Assembly: GCF_000974985.2 (NCBI RefSeq)
Contig: NZ_LAVA02000036.1
Coordinates: forward strand, 1 to 64,000
From: Streptomyces mangrovisoli
GTDB taxonomy: Bacteria > Actinomycetota > Actinomycetes > Streptomycetales > Streptomycetaceae
DNA: 64,000 bases
Reading direction: 5' to 3'
Position numbers and translations under genes: made by a program. Each line of letters starts with the position of its first letter. The first letter of the stretch is position 1. Below, piece by piece: positions 63,296 through 64,000 of this stretch. The notes below the pieces were generated by a model that ran no database searches, was not told where the DNA came from, and saw only the letters and a program-made list of their open reading frames with translations.

Positions 63296-63571
63296 CTATG
63301 TCTCGGGGTCTTCCCTGAGGGGCTGTCCGGTCCTGCCCTGCTTCTCCGAACTGTCCTCGCGCGGCACCGGCTGCTCGACCAGGGCCAGGACCCGGTTCGC
63401 CATGAATCGGGCGGTGCGCACCACGGTGCCGCTTCGGGTGACTTCGCTCACTTCGACCACCCCGCGGCGCACCGCCGTCTCCACCCGGCGGCCCGCTCTG
63501 CTGGCCACCACCTCATAGGTCCGTGTCGTGTCCCCGGCGTCCACGACTATCTCCACGCGGTCACCTTTCAC
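63296..63571 (-). CDS. Conserved hypothetical 91-residue protein
   Basis: Starts VKGDRVEIVVDAGDTTRTYEV and continues as alternating beta strands with basic residues (VASRAGRRVETAVRRGVVEVSEV) and RTARFMANRVLALVEQP. GTG 63569-63571 has GGGGGA eight bases upstream. A RecA-NDp-like promoter occurs at 63658-63680, so it may respond to DNA damage. No domain is recognised. Confidence 0.75.
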   Translation of the reverse strand: MKGDRVEIVVDAGDTTRTYEVVASRAGRRVETAVRRGVVEVSEVTRSGTVVRTARFMANRVLALVEQPVPREDSSEKQGRTGQPLREDPET

Positions 63572-63657
63572 GCGTCCAATCCCCCTTCTTCGAACGGCGG
63601 TTGGGCGAGCCGACAGGTCAAAGCCCTGTTGCCGGCAAGCCCCCTGACCACCTTTCA

Positions 63658-63680
63658 ATTCTCCCACCCGGCACTGACAA
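63658..63680 (-). promoter_or_regulatory. RecA-NDp-like promoter for the 91-residue protein gene
   Basis: Minus strand: TTGTCAGTGCC, six bases, GAGAAT. Ten of eleven upstream positions match the RecA-NDp consensus; the -10 is weaker than at ruvC. Transcription would begin about 80 bases before the GTG. Confidence 0.5.
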
Positions 63681-63773
63681 TCCGTCGGGACGAGAGGGCG
63701 CGGCCTCTGCGCGCGGGCGGCCGGGGAAACGTAAGCTGTGCCACGTCACACGGACCGGGCAGCGGGGATGAAC

Positions 63774-64000
63774 ATGGCGATGATGCGCCTGAGGCGCGAG
63801 GACCCGCGCGTCGTCGGCTCGTTCAGGCTTCACAGACGGCTCGGCGCGGGCGGGATGGGCGTCGTCTACCTCGGCTCCGACAAGAAGGGGCAGCGGGTCG
63901 CGCTGAAGGTCATCCGGCCGGATCTCGCGGAGGACCAGGAGTTCCGGTCGCGGTTCGCGCGCGAGGTCTCGGCGGCCCGGCGGATCCGCGGCGGCTGCAC
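63774..64000 (+). CDS. Serine/threonine protein kinase, N-terminal fragment (runs off the window)
   Basis: The fragment has the Gly-rich loop GAGGMGVVYLG, VALKVI with the ATP lysine, and a helix beginning at EFRSRFAREV. ATG 63774 is preferred because GGGGA is five bases upstream; ATG 63768, two codons earlier, is in frame too. The remaining kinase domain and any C-terminal domain lie beyond the window. Confidence 0.9.
   Translation, partial: MAMMRLRREDPRVVGSFRLHRRLGAGGMGVVYLGSDKKGQRVALKVIRPDLAEDQEFRSRFAREVSAARRIRGGC

Overview
The window is chromosomal DNA from a Streptomyces species. The evidence is very high GC with strong third-position bias, many GTG/TTG starts and GTGA/ATGA gene overlaps, an SsgB sporulation protein, Rel, SecD/SecF with actinobacterial linkers, and a gene order that runs with the S. 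coelicolor relA-to-ssgB region. Parts of the order (thrS, HIT, pgsA, acyltransferase, pimA, pdxS/pdxT, yebC, ruvCAB, yajC/secDF, apt, rel) are also kept in Mycobacterium tuberculosis. No rRNA, insertion sequence, prophage or CRISPR array is present.

Left part (1-9.9 kb): a long minus-strand operon runs DUF948 protein, DUF6167-like protein, alaS, ruvX, mltG, aroE, aroC, aroK and aroB. Here aroK has no stop codon and reads in frame into aroB. Next come a plus-strand STAND-type ATPase/TPR protein convergent with rpsD, then rarA, a VKOR-family protein, and a divergent operon of an ABC-2 exporter with a NarL-type two-component system (15-18.8 kb). hisS with a metallo-beta-lactamase-fold hydrolase, a membrane cyclophilin and a DUF349 protein follow.

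Middle (23.2-42 kb): the most accessory-looking block is a minus-strand three-gene operon of a soluble Ser/Thr kinase, a small EACC1-like protein and a caspase-like protease with TPR-like repeats (23264-26100). It sits between housekeeping genes and looks like a signalling or conflict (cell-suicide or defence) module. Downstream are relA, apt, secF, secD, yajC, ruvB, ruvA, ruvC, yebC, pdxT and pdxS, then the phosphatidylinositol mannoside genes pimA, an acyltransferase and pgsA. ruvC has a near-perfect RecA-independent DNA-damage promoter.

Right part (42-64 kb): an EF-G-like GTPase with a degenerate G4 motif, a large unknown membrane protein, an Ap4A phosphorylase-like HIT protein, an ion channel and thrS. 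Then a DUF4365 nuclease-like pair next to a DEDDh exonuclease, two identical tRNA-Val(CAC) genes in a 118-bp direct repeat, and ssgB. After these come a CGNR zinc-finger regulator, several small membrane proteins, a DsbA-like protein, a double GNAT protein, pabC/pabB and a Gly-Cys-Val-Val-Val tRNA cluster. The window ends with a zinc-ribbon protein, a phosphotransferase, two small proteins and the start of another Ser/Thr kinase.
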